From a bacterium (lineage in GTDB: Bacteria > Ratteibacteria > UBA8468), in assembly GCA_030630065.1 (NCBI GenBank), contig DAOVNU010000056.1, positions 1 through 5,686 of the forward strand: DNA of 5,686 nucleotides, given 5' to 3'. This document shows positions 5,598-5,686 of this stretch, piece by piece (within the stretch, counting starts at the first letter, position 1; each line of letters begins with the position of its first letter). A program made the translations under genes and the position numbers. Under the pieces are notes generated by a model. The model was not told the DNA's origin. It ran no database searches and worked only from the letters and a program-made list of their open reading frames with translations.

Positions 5598-5686
5598 CTA
5601 ATCATTCCTATCTCTCAGCAATTTCTCCGCTAGCCTTCCTTTCCCAAGGAAAACATGTCTCCTCCCTCCTATGAGGGCCATAACAG
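5598..5686 (-). CDS. Possible C-terminal end of an unrecognised upstream gene
   Basis: An open frame enters from the right edge and ends at TAG 5600-5598. It reads VMALIGGRRHVFLGKGRL then AEKLLRDRND. The run of hydrophobics, GG, hydrophobics and G-x-L loosely resembles the closing beta-hairpin of amidohydrolases (such as the SAH/methylthioadenosine deaminases, which act on the same metabolite as AhcY), but 28 residues are too few to assign a family. It is in the same frame as ahcY, and its stop would overlap an ATG at 5605 by 8 nt, the same arrangement as coaE-rho. The alternative is that it is chance reading through a purine-rich leader: AGGAGGGAGGAGA (5670-5658) lies within it. Confidence 0.35.
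   Translation of the reverse strand, partial: VMALIGGRRHVFLGKGRLAEKLLRDRND

Noticed and set aside
5582..5605. Programmed -1 frameshift joining ATG 5605 to ahcY
   Set aside because: The shift direction would fit, but no X-XXY-YYZ heptamer is in the required frame; TTTAAAA is present only in the ahcY frame. A missing base or ATT start is simpler.

Overview
The window holds ordinary bacterial housekeeping genes in a convergent layout. On the + strand are the tail of an outer-membrane-type protein, then groES and groEL. On the - strand, running toward them, are ahcY, coaE and rho, with what may be the end of another gene upstream of ahcY at the right edge. A didermic bacterium is suggested by the first fragment, which ends in the aromatic C-terminal strand typical of outer-membrane beta-barrels, together with a GGM-tailed GroEL and a Rho factor. 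AhcY is of the archaeal/thermophile-like type (DDGAD motif, C-terminus ending in ESWxxGT-like residues). The intergenic repeats resemble ones I associate with uncultured candidate-phylum bacteria of the WOR-3 kind. That placement is a weak inference; no marker gene here fixes the phylum.

Region by region: 1-174 is the partial barrel protein. 175-276 carries a strong intrinsic terminator and the groES leader, with no CIRCE operator visible. 277-564 is groES. 565-724 is an unusually long groES-groEL spacer filled with degenerate 10-bp units and two palindromes inside short inverted ends. 725-2368 is groEL. 2369-2419 holds a bidirectional terminator. 2420-2498 is a perfect 28-bp inverted repeat whose right arm runs into rho and supplies its last residues and stop codon. 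2484-3752 is rho, 3745-4323 coaE (8-nt overlap with rho), 4362-5534 ahcY (38-nt gap to coaE), and 5535-5686 the problematic 5' region of ahcY.

Functionally, GroES and GroEL form the chaperonin. AhcY removes S-adenosylhomocysteine made by methyltransferases, CoaE makes the last step of coenzyme A, and Rho terminates transcription. The last three look like one co-transcribed housekeeping group rather than a pathway.

I found no defence, secretion or biosynthetic system. The points worth a second look are the mobile-type inverted repeat at the rho 3' end, the structured element between groES and groEL, and the missing start codon of ahcY: conserved N-terminal sequence continues in frame upstream of the first Met with no standard initiator.
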